64,000 bases of DNA from Algoriphagus iocasae (GCF_014206875.1 NZ_JACIJO010000002.1:186001-250000), one strand, 5' to 3'; counted from the first letter of the stretch, positions 37,803-46,640 are shown. The notes: a model not told the origin generated them from the letters alone. Made by a program: numbers and translations.

Positions 37803-37832
37803 ATAGGGGTAAGTGCTAGATGAGTTGTCCTA
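37803..37832 (+). promoter_or_regulatory. Predicted ECF-type promoter of the sigma/FecR operon
   Basis: ATAGGGGT (37803-37810), 14 bases, then TTGTCCTA (37825-37832). The same layout and nearly the same sequence occur at 41158-41187 before a second gene of this locus. GGGGT and GTC at this distance resemble -35 and -10 elements of ECF sigma factors, so this is probably the sigma factor's autoregulated promoter. Confidence 0.65.
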
Positions 37833-37883
37833 TTTATAATAACCATTCAAAACCTTAACTTGCAGGATCAGCAAAATGCCTCC

Positions 37884-38465
37884 ATGCAAACAAGCGATCA
37901 AATGATTTTTCAGTCGATCAAGTCAGGTGATGAAAATGCACTGGAGATGTTATTTAAAGAATATTATCAGCCCCTCTGTCGCTACGCAAATTCCTATTTG
38001 GGAGATCCCGATGACGCAGAAGAAGTGGTGCAAAACTGCTTTATCAAGCTTTGGGAAAAAAGAGAATCCATTCTCATCCAAAGTTCAGTCAAATCCTATC
38101 TCTATCAGATCATCCGAAATGCCTGTCTCAACGAAATCAAGCATCAAAAAGTGAAAAGAAATTATGGAGAAATGATTTCTCAGGAAGGAGAGCAGTTGGG
38201 AGAAGCTTCAGATCAATCCACTCTCAAAAGCGAATTGGAGGAGAAGATTGCAATTGCACTTCAGACTTTGCCACAGCAATGTAGATTGATTTTCACCATG
38301 AGCAGATTCGAAGAATTGAAATACAAGGAGATCGCCGACCAATTAAACCTATCTATCAAAACGGTAGAAAATCAAATGGGTAAAGCCCTGAAATTGATGC
38401 GCACGCAATTACAGGAATATTTACCGTTGATTATTTTGATTTTAAACATCAGTCTGGAAGGATGA
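37884..38465 (+). CDS. ECF RNA polymerase sigma factor (FecI-like)
   Basis: A 193-residue sigma-70 of the extracytoplasmic function group. Region 2 (about 20-85) has EYYQPLCRYANSYLGDPDDAEEVVQ, here given only as residues of region 2.1-2.2. Region 4 (about 130-182) has ELKYKEIADQLNLSIKTV, the -35-binding helix-turn-helix. The ATG at 37884 is preferred to an in-frame TTG at 37860. The stop overlaps the FecR-like anti-sigma gene start (ATGA), so the pair is co-translated and activity is probably controlled by that partner through an outer-membrane signal. Confidence 0.93.
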   Translation: MQTSDQMIFQSIKSGDENALEMLFKEYYQPLCRYANSYLGDPDDAEEVVQNCFIKLWEKRESILIQSSVKSYLYQIIRNACLNEIKHQKVKRNYGEMISQEGEQLGEASDQSTLKSELEEKIAIALQTLPQQCRLIFTMSRFEELKYKEIADQLNLSIKTVENQMGKALKLMRTQLQEYLPLIILILNISLEG

Positions 38466-39442
38466 ACGAGCAAGAAGAATTCTATATCGACAGTCTGATC
38501 GCCAAATACATCGTTGGCGAAATAAGCTCTCAAGAAGAAAAGCAGCTGATGGATTGGTGCGCACTTTCTGATCAAAATCAAAAAGTCTTGGATGATGAAT
38601 TGCTGATTTTCCAAAAGGCGAATCTTGGCTCAGATCAATCTTTTGATGCAGAACTCGCCTGGAAAAAGATCCAGCCTAAAATTCAAAAGACTAAAAAAGG
38701 AAAAGTCATTGCATTTCCAGTTTGGAAAGTGGCCGCCGGATTTATCCTGATTTGCGCCATGGCCTTCCTGATTTATCAGCAACTCAACCAACCTGAAAAG
38801 TTTGAATTTCTGAGTGAAAATCAAGTTGAAACCCAAATTCTTCCCGATCAAACAAGCATTTCTCTAAACAGAGGTTCTGAGGTAAATGTGGAGTACAATG
38901 AAAAGAAAAAGACAGGGCTCATTAAACTGAGTGGAGAATCTTTGATATCAATTCCCGAAGACAAAAAAGTAAACTGGCAAGTTCAGGTAGACCAGCTTTT
39001 GATAGAAGATATCGGGACGGTTTTTAATGTGAATGCGTATCCAGAAAACCCGATTGTCGAGGTGACTGTCATCGAAGGTGAAGTCAGGATGTATTTGAAT
39101 TCACAGGAGGGCATAAACATAAATCTATTGGCAGGAGAAAAGGGTACTTTCGATAAATCTACCGGAGTATTTTCCAAAGCCGAGGCAGAATCAAATGTTG
39201 CTGCCTACAGTTCAAGATCTTTCTCTTATTTCAATGATGATTTAGCTTCGATTATTGACCAACTTTCTGAAGTTTATCAAAGGCCTATAAGACTCGAAGG
39301 AGCAATTGGAAATTGCCGATTGACGGTAGATTTTGAAAATGAGGAATTGGATACGATTTTGGGCATCATTGCCGAAACCTTAAATTTGGAAATCAAAACA
39401 TCAGGAAACGAAATCGTACTTTCCGGAGAGTCCTGCAATTAA
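38462..39442 (+). CDS. FecR-family anti-sigma factor
   Basis: A 326-residue transmembrane anti-sigma regulator. The cytoplasmic N-terminus (about 1-88) would hold the sigma factor, a single membrane helix follows (about 89-107), then the periplasmic FecR domain (about 115-225, with LLIEDIGTVFNVNAYPE and VTVIEGEVRM) and a C-terminal DUF4974/STN-like domain (about 253-320). In the known Fec-type pathway the periplasmic part contacts an STN domain of an outer-membrane receptor. Here the only STN protein is the next gene, 8 bases downstream, which is not a TonB receptor. Confidence 0.93.
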   Translation: MNEQEEFYIDSLIAKYIVGEISSQEEKQLMDWCALSDQNQKVLDDELLIFQKANLGSDQSFDAELAWKKIQPKIQKTKKGKVIAFPVWKVAAGFILICAMAFLIYQQLNQPEKFEFLSENQVETQILPDQTSISLNRGSEVNVEYNEKKKTGLIKLSGESLISIPEDKKVNWQVQVDQLLIEDIGTVFNVNAYPENPIVEVTVIEGEVRMYLNSQEGININLLAGEKGTFDKSTGVFSKAEAESNVAAYSSRSFSYFNDDLASIIDQLSEVYQRPIRLEGAIGNCRLTVDFENEELDTILGIIAETLNLEIKTSGNEIVLSGESCN

Positions 39443-39450
39443 TTTTTTCA

Positions 39451-41130
39451 ATGAAGCATCACTTTTACCAGTTTGCATTTGCCCTGATACTGGCAATAAC
39501 CTCATGCAGCTATGTCATAGCGCAGCAAAATTCTCTTTTGGAAAAAAGAGTCAGTATGAATGCTGAGTCAGAACCACTTGATGCATTCTTGAATCGCTTG
39601 TCCAAGGAAGTTGGAGGTGTATTTTCTTACAGCCCCTCCACACTGGACATCAACAGAACAATTACTGGGAGTTTTTCTGATCAATCATGCCGGGAAGTTC
39701 TGGAAGAAGTTTTTGATGGATCGATCAATTACAAGCAAAAGGGTGTCTATCTAATTCTAACTCCTGCCCCACCAGCTGAAAAAGAAATCACAATTAGTGG
39801 CTACGTGGTGGATCAAAAATCAGGGGATAGAATCCAAAATGCGACTGTTTATAACCCCATCACATTGCAATCTTCTGTCACGGATGAATTTGGTTTTTTT
39901 GAATTTCAGGTAAAAAATCCAGCTGAAGAAAATTTTGAATTAATCGTCAAAAAGAAGGATTATGCTGACACCTTGCTCGTCGAAAGCCGAACATCCAGAT
40001 TTCAGAAAATTTTCTTGAAAGGAGAAGGAGAAGATGCTTCACCTATCGTTCGCAGCCTCACGGAGCCGATGAAAAACTTTTGGATCTGGACCAAAAACTC
40101 GGTTGGATTTACCAACCTGGAAAACGTCCCGGACACGCTGCATCGAGGTTTTCAACTTTCATTCGTTCCTTTTATTGGTACCAACAGAAAAATTTCTGGC
40201 TCGGTAACCAATGATTTCTCTCTCAATGTTTTGGGAGGTTTTTCCGGAGGAACAGAAAAAGTTGAAATTGGCGGGCTTTTCAATATCAACCGAAGAAATG
40301 TAAAATTCTTTCAGGCGGCAGGACTTTTCAATCAGGTCGGCGGTACAGTCAAAGGCTTTCAGGTGGCAGGTTTAACAAACGTCAATTTGGATTCTGTAAA
40401 AGCAGCCCAGTTTGCCGGGATTGCCAACTTCACCACAGGTCCAGCTTCAGGCTTACAGACCGCTGGTGTTTTTAATATTTCTACTTCTGACATAAAAGGT
40501 GTTCAGCTTGCTGGAGTTGCCAATTACACCCATAAAAATGTCTATGGCGGTCAAATAGCAGGGATTTTGAACATTGGCAAAAATGTGAATGGATTCCAAC
40601 TTGGATTGCTAAACTATTCTGACAGCACCTCTGGCACGCCCATTGGTTTGATCAGTTTTGTGAGAAAAGGCTACCATAAAGTGGAAATTGGAGCTGATGA
40701 AGTACTTCCACTGAATATTTCTTTGAGGACAGGAACGAGAGGATTTTACAATATGATTTTCGCTGGGATGCGTCCTGAAAAAGCTGATTCTGTAACCTGG
40801 GCTTTCGGATATGGTGTGGGCACATCACCCAGGCTGGCGAAAAAGCTATTTTTAAATTTTGAGCTTAGCTCACAGCAATTGATCAAAGGAAATATCCAAG
40901 CTTTAAACCTGATCAACCGAGCCTATTTAGGCTTAGATTACCAGTTTGCAAATAAGGTCGGCATCTACGCAGGACCTAGTATCAATCTTCGTGTTTACGA
41001 CAGCACTTTCAGTGATCACCCGGATTTATTTTCTTATATGAACCCTAAAATCATCTCTGAAAATGACTTCCAAGGTGATCTAAAAAGTCAACTTTGGTGG
41101 GGTTTCCGAGCTGGAATACGCTTTTTTTAA
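39451..41130 (+). CDS. STN-domain outer-membrane protein with QxAGxxN repeats
   Basis: A 559-residue protein with a signal peptide (an ITSC at 16-19 could be read as a lipobox, but cleavage near AQQ at 24-26 is as likely). An STN (secretin/TonB short N-terminal) domain covers about 35-105, and a carboxypeptidase-regulatory-like beta domain (ISGYVVDQKSGDRIQNATVY) about 115-195. Then come six units of about 16 residues (288-382, consensus QxAGxxNxxxxxVxG). The C-terminal 150 residues are beta-rich and end FRAGIRFF, a terminal aromatic as in outer-membrane barrels. No TonB plug is present. It probably acts as signal donor to FecR; this is inference. The repeats recall the LA_2272-type surface repeats named from Leptospira. 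Confidence 0.8.
   Translation: MKHHFYQFAFALILAITSCSYVIAQQNSLLEKRVSMNAESEPLDAFLNRLSKEVGGVFSYSPSTLDINRTITGSFSDQSCREVLEEVFDGSINYKQKGVYLILTPAPPAEKEITISGYVVDQKSGDRIQNATVYNPITLQSSVTDEFGFFEFQVKNPAEENFELIVKKKDYADTLLVESRTSRFQKIFLKGEGEDASPIVRSLTEPMKNFWIWTKNSVGFTNLENVPDTLHRGFQLSFVPFIGTNRKISGSVTNDFSLNVLGGFSGGTEKVEIGGLFNINRRNVKFFQAAGLFNQVGGTVKGFQVAGLTNVNLDSVKAAQFAGIANFTTGPASGLQTAGVFNISTSDIKGVQLAGVANYTHKNVYGGQIAGILNIGKNVNGFQLGLLNYSDSTSGTPIGLISFVRKGYHKVEIGADEVLPLNISLRTGTRGFYNMIFAGMRPEKADSVTWAFGYGVGTSPRLAKKLFLNFELSSQQLIKGNIQALNLINRAYLGLDYQFANKVGIYAGPSINLRVYDSTFSDHPDLFSYMNPKIISENDFQGDLKSQLWWGFRAGIRFF
40312..40596 (+). repeat. Six 48-bp-period coding repeats (QxAGxxN units)
   Basis: Five units of 16 residues and one of 15, each starting Gln-x-Ala-Gly and with Asn at position 7, for example QVAGLTNVNLDSVKAA. 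They encode residues 288-382 of the STN protein. Confidence 0.85.
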
Positions 41131-41157
41131 AATTTCTGAAAAAAAATTACTGACCGA

Positions 41158-41187
41158 ATAGGGGTTGGAAAGTTTTCGATTGTCATA
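41158..41187 (+). promoter_or_regulatory. Second ECF-type promoter in the sigma/FecR locus
   Basis: ATAGGGGT (41158-41165), 14 bases, then TTGTCATA (41180-41187), 24 bases before the ATG at 41211. It matches the site upstream of the sigma factor gene in both elements and in spacing, and is preceded by an A-rich tract. Confidence 0.65.
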
Positions 41188-41210
41188 GAACCGAAAACTA
41201 AACCAACATT

Positions 41211-42410
41211 ATGAAAACGGTTCAAAGACTTATAGTAGCAGCTCTTTTATTTGGGTTTAATCCTATTGACTCATTTTCACAGTCTGAATCAGATACTACC
41301 GAAAAAGAGATCATCAATCATACGGAGCTTCAAATTTCTATTGTTCCTTATTTGGGAACCAATGGAGGTAATTCAGGAAATACGATCAATGATTTCTCAT
41401 TCAATTTATTTGGAGGTTATTCTGCAGGTACAAACAAACTGGAATTAGCGGGCTTATTTAACATCAACCGATTTGATGTAAAGCATGCGCAATTTGCCGG
41501 GATTTTCAACCAAGTAGGAGGTTCATTTGAAGGAGCCCAATTTGCAGGAATTGTGAATTCCACTTTGGATTCCATCCAGGGTGTTCAGGGCGCTGGAATC
41601 GTAAATTTCACAACTGGAAAAGTGGATGGAGCCCAAATGGCCGGAATCACCAATTTCACCAGCAAGTCAATGAGAGGATTCCAAGGTGCCGGAATTTTGA
41701 ATTTCGCTGGTCAAAATCTTACTGGGTTTCAAGGCGCGGGTATTGCTAATTTCGCAGGAGGAAATGTCCACGGAGTCCAAGCGGCAGGAATTTTGAATTT
41801 CACTCCAAAAGATGTCCAAGGTGCGCAAATCGCGGGTATTCTGAATTTTGCCAGAAATGTAAAAGGAAGTCAAATCGGATTAATAAACTATTCCGATAGC
41901 ATCACAGGAGCTCCAATTGGATTGATCAGTTACGTGAAAAGCGGCTATCACACCTTGGAAATAAGTACGAATGAGGTCATGCCACTGAACCTTGCATTCA
42001 GGACAGGGACAAGAAGTTTTTATAACATTATCACTGCAGGATTCCGACCAGAGATTAGAAATGAAACTGTCTGGGCTTTTGGATATGGTCTAGGAAGCTC
42101 TCCGAGACTTGGAAAAAACACCTTCTTGAACATCGAACTGACTTCTGAACAAATGCAAAAAGGCAATGTCGAAGCGCTGAATCTGATCAATCGGTTTTAT
42201 ATAGGAGCCGATTTCCAAGTGGCTAATAAGTTTGGGATTTTTGCCGGTCCGACTATCAATTACCGAATTTACGAAACATCCTTTGACCAGCATCCAGAGC
42301 TATTTTACTACAACGGATTCCAAACTTTTTCGGAACATACTTTCCGCTACAATAAGGATCTAGCTGGTCAATTCTGGTGGGGATTCCGTGCTGGAATCCG
42401 ATTCCTATAA
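41211..42410 (+). CDS. Paralogous outer-membrane repeat protein without STN domain
   Basis: A 399-residue exported protein (signal peptide ending near SFSQ, residue 24) that aligns with the C-terminal part of the preceding gene product but lacks its STN and carboxypeptidase-regulatory domains. Eight QxAGxxN units (residues 94-220) are followed by the same INYSDSITGAPIGLISYVKS stretch and a beta-rich barrel-like region ending FRAGIRFL. The relation indicates a tandem duplication with loss or gain of the N-terminal module. It has its own predicted ECF promoter. It may modify or extend the surface structure sensed by the locus; function is unknown. Confidence 0.75.
   Translation: MKTVQRLIVAALLFGFNPIDSFSQSESDTTEKEIINHTELQISIVPYLGTNGGNSGNTINDFSFNLFGGYSAGTNKLELAGLFNINRFDVKHAQFAGIFNQVGGSFEGAQFAGIVNSTLDSIQGVQGAGIVNFTTGKVDGAQMAGITNFTSKSMRGFQGAGILNFAGQNLTGFQGAGIANFAGGNVHGVQAAGILNFTPKDVQGAQIAGILNFARNVKGSQIGLINYSDSITGAPIGLISYVKSGYHTLEISTNEVMPLNLAFRTGTRSFYNIITAGFRPEIRNETVWAFGYGLGSSPRLGKNTFLNIELTSEQMQKGNVEALNLINRFYIGADFQVANKFGIFAGPTINYRIYETSFDQHPELFYYNGFQTFSEHTFRYNKDLAGQFWWGFRAGIRFL
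41490..41870 (+). repeat. Eight 48-bp-period coding repeats (QxAGxxN units)
   Basis: Seven 16-residue units and a last 15-residue one, residues 94-220 of the paralogue, for example QGAGILNFAGQNLTGF. They are more uniform than the six units in the neighbouring gene, which suggests more recent expansion. Confidence 0.88.
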
Positions 42411-42487
42411 TCCTTTAAAATCCTAAAAACAACCTTCCTGAATTTATTCAGGCTGGAATCCTATTGTCTAAAAACCCTAACAAGCAC

Positions 42488-44836
42488 ATGGAAACAATAT
42501 TAAAAACCTATTTATTTCTAATGCTTTCTCTTTTAAGTTTTGCGGCCAAAACTCAAACTCTTTCTCAAACTATTAGAGGGAAAGTGGTAGACCAAGTGAC
42601 TCAAATTCCAATGCCCGGAGCAACAGTCATGGTGTTAAATACTGATCCGCTTTTGGGTGAAATCACCAATGAACTTGGAGAATTTAAAATCCCTGCTGTC
42701 CCTATTGGTTCGCAAACCTTACGGGTAAGTTTTGTAGGCTACAAGGACATCATTCTTCCAAATATCCAGGTCAATTCCGGTAAGGAAGTGGTTTTACAGA
42801 TTGCATTGGAAGAGGATATCACACAAATCCAAGAGTTTGTAGTCACCGCCACTGACAAAGACCGAACTATCAATGAAATGGTTGTAGTCAGCGGAAGAAC
42901 GTTCTCCGTGGAAGAAGCCAGAAAGTTTGCTGCCGCAGTGAATGATCCGGGAAGAATGGCTATTTCGTTTTCAGGAGTTGTGGGAACAGATGATGGGAAT
43001 AATACGATCTCTGTCCGCGGAAACAGCCCAAACGGTTTGCTTTGGAGAATGGAAGGAATCGACATCCCTAACCCAAATCACTTTGTCAATCCTGGCAGTT
43101 CGGGAGGCGGAGTGTCTATTTTGAGCAGCCAACTGCTCGCCAATTCGGACTTTCTTACAGGAGCTTTTGCTGCGGAATATGGCAATGCACTTTCCGGAGT
43201 GTTTGATCTAAATCTCAGAAAGGGCAATAATGAAAATCAGGAATTTACTGTTCAGGCTGGCTTTTTGGGATTGGATCTTGCGGCAGAAGGACCAATCGCT
43301 AAAAATTACCGAGGCTCTTACTTGGTCAATTATAGATATTCAACACTTTCCCTACTTTCAAAACTAGGCTTACCATTGGGTGATTTTGTCACCAACTTTC
43401 AGGATCTGTCTTTCAATGTGTACCTTCCCACTGGCAAAAAAAGCAGTATTTCGCTTTTTGGATTTGGTGGATTGAGTGATCAAAAAAGTAATGCAGAGTC
43501 TGACTCCTTGATTTGGGAGAGTGAAGGAGACCGATATAGTTCCAAATTTTTGTCCAATACCGGGGCTGTGGGAATCAAGTATTCAACGACATTAAACCAA
43601 TCCAACTTCCTGCAAACAACTCTTTTGGCTTCGGGGAATACTATTGGAGATCAAGGTTCGCGTTTGGACAATGAATATTTTAATGAAGATCGCTACGATG
43701 AAAAATTCAGTAATTCCAAAATCACTTTCAGTTCGGTTTTAAACTCCAAACTCTCTGCACGATCCAGCTTAAGATCTGGTATCTATCTGAACCAATTGTA
43801 CTACACACTCTATCAGGAAAATTATGATAAGGACGTAAAACGTTTGGTAAAAAACATTGATTCAGATGGAAGTACTCAAAGTATCCAGGCCTTTTCCCAG
43901 TGGAATTATCGGGCCACAGATCGGCTGACGGTGAACTTGGGATTACATTACCTCCAGCTTTTGCTGAATAACTCAAATTCACTTGAGCCTAGAGCGAGCA
44001 TTTCCTATGAATTGGATGAAAAACAGCGCCTGAGCTTCGGATATGGACTTCATAGTCAAGTTCAGCCACTTGGGACTTACTTTGCAGAAAAAGAAATATC
44101 AGGCCAAATCACTTTGCCAAACCACGACTTAGACCTGAGTAAATCACACCATTTTGTATTGGGATACGATCGTTCACTCAATCCTTTACTTCGTCTAAAA
44201 ATCGAAACCTATTACCAGCATTTATTCCAGATTCCAATCAAAGAAGGAGCTGATCAAACCTATTCCATTATCAATCAGGAATGGTCATTTGCAACCGACC
44301 CATTGATCAATAAAGGCTATGGAAAAAATTATGGAGTGGAAATGACTTTGGAACAGTTTACCCATAACAATCTCTATTTCCTTCTTTCAACTTCATTGTA
44401 TAATTCCCAATACAAAACCCAAGAAAATGTCTGGAGAAACACCCGATTCAATGGAAACCTGAATGTCACTTTTACTGGCGAGAAAGAATTTGAATTAAGA
44501 AAAAACAGAACATTGGGAATCAATATTCGGGGAATTTACGGTGGAGGATTGCGGACCACTCCAATCCTGCTGGATGAATCTATTCAAAAAGGCGAAACCG
44601 TACTGGATGATTCCAAAGCTTTTGAAGAACAAAATCCTGCTTATTTCAGAACTGATTTGAGGTTAAGTTTAAAAAGGAACAAGGAAAAATCGACCAGAAT
44701 CTGGGCATTGGATATTCAAAATGCTACCAATCGAAAAAATATTTATGGAAGATATTATGAGCCTATGGACTCAGAAATCAAAACTTCCTATCAAGCACCT
44801 TTAATTCCAATTTTAAGTTATAGGGTTGAATTCTAA
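42488..44836 (+). CDS. TonB-dependent receptor with carboxypeptidase-like N-terminal domain
   Basis: A 782-residue outer-membrane receptor. After the signal peptide (to about residue 24) comes a carboxypeptidase-regulatory-like domain (about 25-110, IRGKVVDQVTQIPMPGATV), then a plug domain (about 125-240, with SVRGNSPNGLLWRMEGIDI and AAEYGNALSGVFDLNLRKG) and a long beta-barrel to a C-terminal Phe (SYRVEF). There is no STN domain. No SusD-like partner gene follows. The ATG at 42488 is preferred to an in-frame TTG at 42464. A short CCTGAA-TTTA-TTCAGG hairpin lies at 42437-42452 in the 77-base gap upstream. The ligand is unknown. Confidence 0.9.
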   Translation: METILKTYLFLMLSLLSFAAKTQTLSQTIRGKVVDQVTQIPMPGATVMVLNTDPLLGEITNELGEFKIPAVPIGSQTLRVSFVGYKDIILPNIQVNSGKEVVLQIALEEDITQIQEFVVTATDKDRTINEMVVVSGRTFSVEEARKFAAAVNDPGRMAISFSGVVGTDDGNNTISVRGNSPNGLLWRMEGIDIPNPNHFVNPGSSGGGVSILSSQLLANSDFLTGAFAAEYGNALSGVFDLNLRKGNNENQEFTVQAGFLGLDLAAEGPIAKNYRGSYLVNYRYSTLSLLSKLGLPLGDFVTNFQDLSFNVYLPTGKKSSISLFGFGGLSDQKSNAESDSLIWESEGDRYSSKFLSNTGAVGIKYSTTLNQSNFLQTTLLASGNTIGDQGSRLDNEYFNEDRYDEKFSNSKITFSSVLNSKLSARSSLRSGIYLNQLYYTLYQENYDKDVKRLVKNIDSDGSTQSIQAFSQWNYRATDRLTVNLGLHYLQLLLNNSNSLEPRASISYELDEKQRLSFGYGLHSQVQPLGTYFAEKEISGQITLPNHDLDLSKSHHFVLGYDRSLNPLLRLKIETYYQHLFQIPIKEGADQTYSIINQEWSFATDPLINKGYGKNYGVEMTLEQFTHNNLYFLLSTSLYNSQYKTQENVWRNTRFNGNLNVTFTGEKEFELRKNRTLGINIRGIYGGGLRTTPILLDESIQKGETVLDDSKAFEEQNPAYFRTDLRLSLKRNKEKSTRIWALDIQNATNRKNIYGRYYEPMDSEIKTSYQAPLIPILSYRVEF

Positions 44837-44867
44837 TGACAGGAATTGGTCTTAAATACGGGATGTC

Positions 44868-44916
44868 GGTCACCCTGAGCGGAGTCGAAGGGTCCTCGAC
44901 TCCGCTCGGACTGACC
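44868..44916. repeat. Intergenic palindromic element (GAGCGGAGTCGA type)
   Basis: Perfect 12-base arms GAGCGGAGTCGA (44877-44888) and TCGACTCCGCTC (44896-44907) with a 7-base loop, extended imperfectly to GGTCA/TGACC at the ends. It is clearly richer in GC than its surroundings. From general knowledge, CTGAGCGGAGTCGAAGG-type sequences recur between genes in many Bacteroidota, so this is probably a member of a dispersed repeat family. It could also serve as a terminator for the TonB receptor gene. Confidence 0.75.
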
Positions 44917-45098
44917 CGCATATCGTGCAATTAAATCAATCTTTCATTAGTAGCATTGGAGCAACAAAAGTCGCGTAAAACGAAAGCCTAACGAAGCGAA
45001 ATAAAAAACATTTCTATTTGGAGAATCTCGTTTCTCAAGTGGTCAATGTGACAAAAATAAATTATAAAACAACCTCTAATTTTCGATTTTCTTGAGTT

Positions 45099-46640
45099 TT
45101 ACTTCAACTCTTTCTTCAAAATTTTACCGGTAGCGGACATTGGTAAGGCATGCATAAACTCGATTATTCTGGGATATTTATAAGAGGCGATATGCTCTTT
45201 CGTCCATGATTTCAACTCATCCTCTGTCATTTCAAATCCTTTGTTTAACACGACGCAAGCTTTGATTTCTTCACCAGATTCATCGCTTGGCACACCAATT
45301 ACCGCAACCATAGATACAGCCTCATGTTTCATCATCACTTCCTCGATCTCTCTAGGATAAACGTTCAGCCCTTTTCGGATAATCATTTCCTTGGTACGAT
45401 CCACGATGAAAAAGAACCCGTCCTCATCTTTTACGGCGACGTCACCTGAATATAGCCATCCATCTTTGATGGTTTCTGCTGTCGCTTTTGGGTTATTGTA
45501 ATACCCTTTCATCACATTGTGGCCTCTATAAATGAGTTCTCCTTTTTCTCCCACGGGCAATTCTTTTCCTTCAGAATCCACAATTTTCACTTCCACACCC
45601 CATACTGGAACTCCAACTGATCCTGGTTTTTTGCCAAATTCTTTTTGGTTAAAAGTCACCACTGGCGATCCTTCCGACATTCCATATCCTTCGAATATGG
45701 GTACGTTAAATTTCGCTTCAAAATTCTCCAGCACATTGACGGGCAAAGCAGCTCCACCAGAAACGCAGGTTTTCAGATTTTTGGCAATATTTTCCAGATT
45801 CACCCCATCCCCTTCCGCATTCAGCAGTCCCCAATACATGGTTGGAACTCCTGCAAAAATACTTACTTGATGCTTTTCCATTAATGAAAGAACCTGATTG
45901 CCTTCAAACCTTGGTAGCAATATGCTGGTAGCTCCTGCATATAATCCAGCATTCATCAAAACGGTCATCGCAAAAATGTGGAACAAAGGCAATACGATCA
46001 GTTGAGTGTCACTATTTTCCAATGAAAGAATCTTTACAGAGAGCATCGCATTCAGAAGCAGGTTAGAGTGGGTAAGCTCTGCACCTTTTGGTTTTCCGGT
46101 CGTACCGGAAGTATAGATAATCAAAGCTGTGTCATCGGCATCAGTCACCATGGTAGAATAAATAGGTGATCTAGTTGCCATTAACATGCCCAAAGTTTTT
46201 ATTCCTTCAAAAGGCGATGAATCTGACATTTGAGGTGTTATGACAAAGAAATGCTCACAGGAAGTCGCATTCTGAAAGCCTTCAAAACCTTCCTTCGCCA
46301 TCGGCAGTTCTTTGGTGCCCTCGAAACAAAAATAGGCTTTGGCTCCAGAATTTTTAAGATGGTATTCGACTTCATCATGTTTAAGCAAGACAGAAAGTGG
46401 TACCACTATAGCTCCGGCTTTTAAAATCCCGAAATAGACCATTGGAAAATAAGGAAGGTTGAGGCAGCTCAATGCCACTCGATCACCTTTGTGGATTCCC
46501 ATGGTATTTAAAGCATTTGCAATTTGGTTTGCTGCACCATTCACCTGAGCAAAAGTCAAATGCTTGTCCATAAAAATAAACGCGTCTTTTGTGGGGTACT
46601 TTCTCGCGCTTTCTTCCAGTAAAACTGCAAGATTCATCAT
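45099..46640 (-). CDS. Long-chain fatty-acid--CoA ligase (AMP-binding)
   Basis: Adenylate-forming enzyme of 513 residues that activates a carboxylic acid to its CoA thioester. The P-loop-like motif is IIYTSGTTGKPKGAELTH (about 170-187), followed by GYGMSEGSPVVTFN (near 318). YSGDVAVKDEDGFFFIVDRT-type A8 hinge sequence is near 400, and the C-terminal catalytic Lys is in SATGKILKKEL. Length and motifs fit FadD-like acyl-CoA ligases, though medium-chain or other acids are possible. Adjacent ATGs at 46640 and 46637 are both possible starts. Confidence 0.9.
   Translation of the reverse strand: MMNLAVLLEESARKYPTKDAFIFMDKHLTFAQVNGAANQIANALNTMGIHKGDRVALSCLNLPYFPMVYFGILKAGAIVVPLSVLLKHDEVEYHLKNSGAKAYFCFEGTKELPMAKEGFEGFQNATSCEHFFVITPQMSDSSPFEGIKTLGMLMATRSPIYSTMVTDADDTALIIYTSGTTGKPKGAELTHSNLLLNAMLSVKILSLENSDTQLIVLPLFHIFAMTVLMNAGLYAGATSILLPRFEGNQVLSLMEKHQVSIFAGVPTMYWGLLNAEGDGVNLENIAKNLKTCVSGGAALPVNVLENFEAKFNVPIFEGYGMSEGSPVVTFNQKEFGKKPGSVGVPVWGVEVKIVDSEGKELPVGEKGELIYRGHNVMKGYYNNPKATAETIKDGWLYSGDVAVKDEDGFFFIVDRTKEMIIRKGLNVYPREIEEVMMKHEAVSMVAVIGVPSDESGEEIKACVVLNKGFEMTEDELKSWTKEHIASYKYPRIIEFMHALPMSATGKILKKELK

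Noticed and set aside
39496..39530. Lipobox ITSC in the STN protein, suggesting a lipoprotein
   Set aside because: The barrel-like C-terminus and the later AQQ site make an ordinary signal peptidase I cleavage at least as likely, so it was not called a lipoprotein.
41490..41870. CRISPR-like regular 48-base repeats
   Set aside because: The period is in frame, encodes a regular protein motif and has no unique spacers.
42437..42470. CCTGAA-TTTA-TTCAGG hairpin followed by TTGTCTA as a third ECF promoter or terminator
   Set aside because: No ATAGGGGT lies at the required distance before TTGTC, and no T run follows the hairpin.
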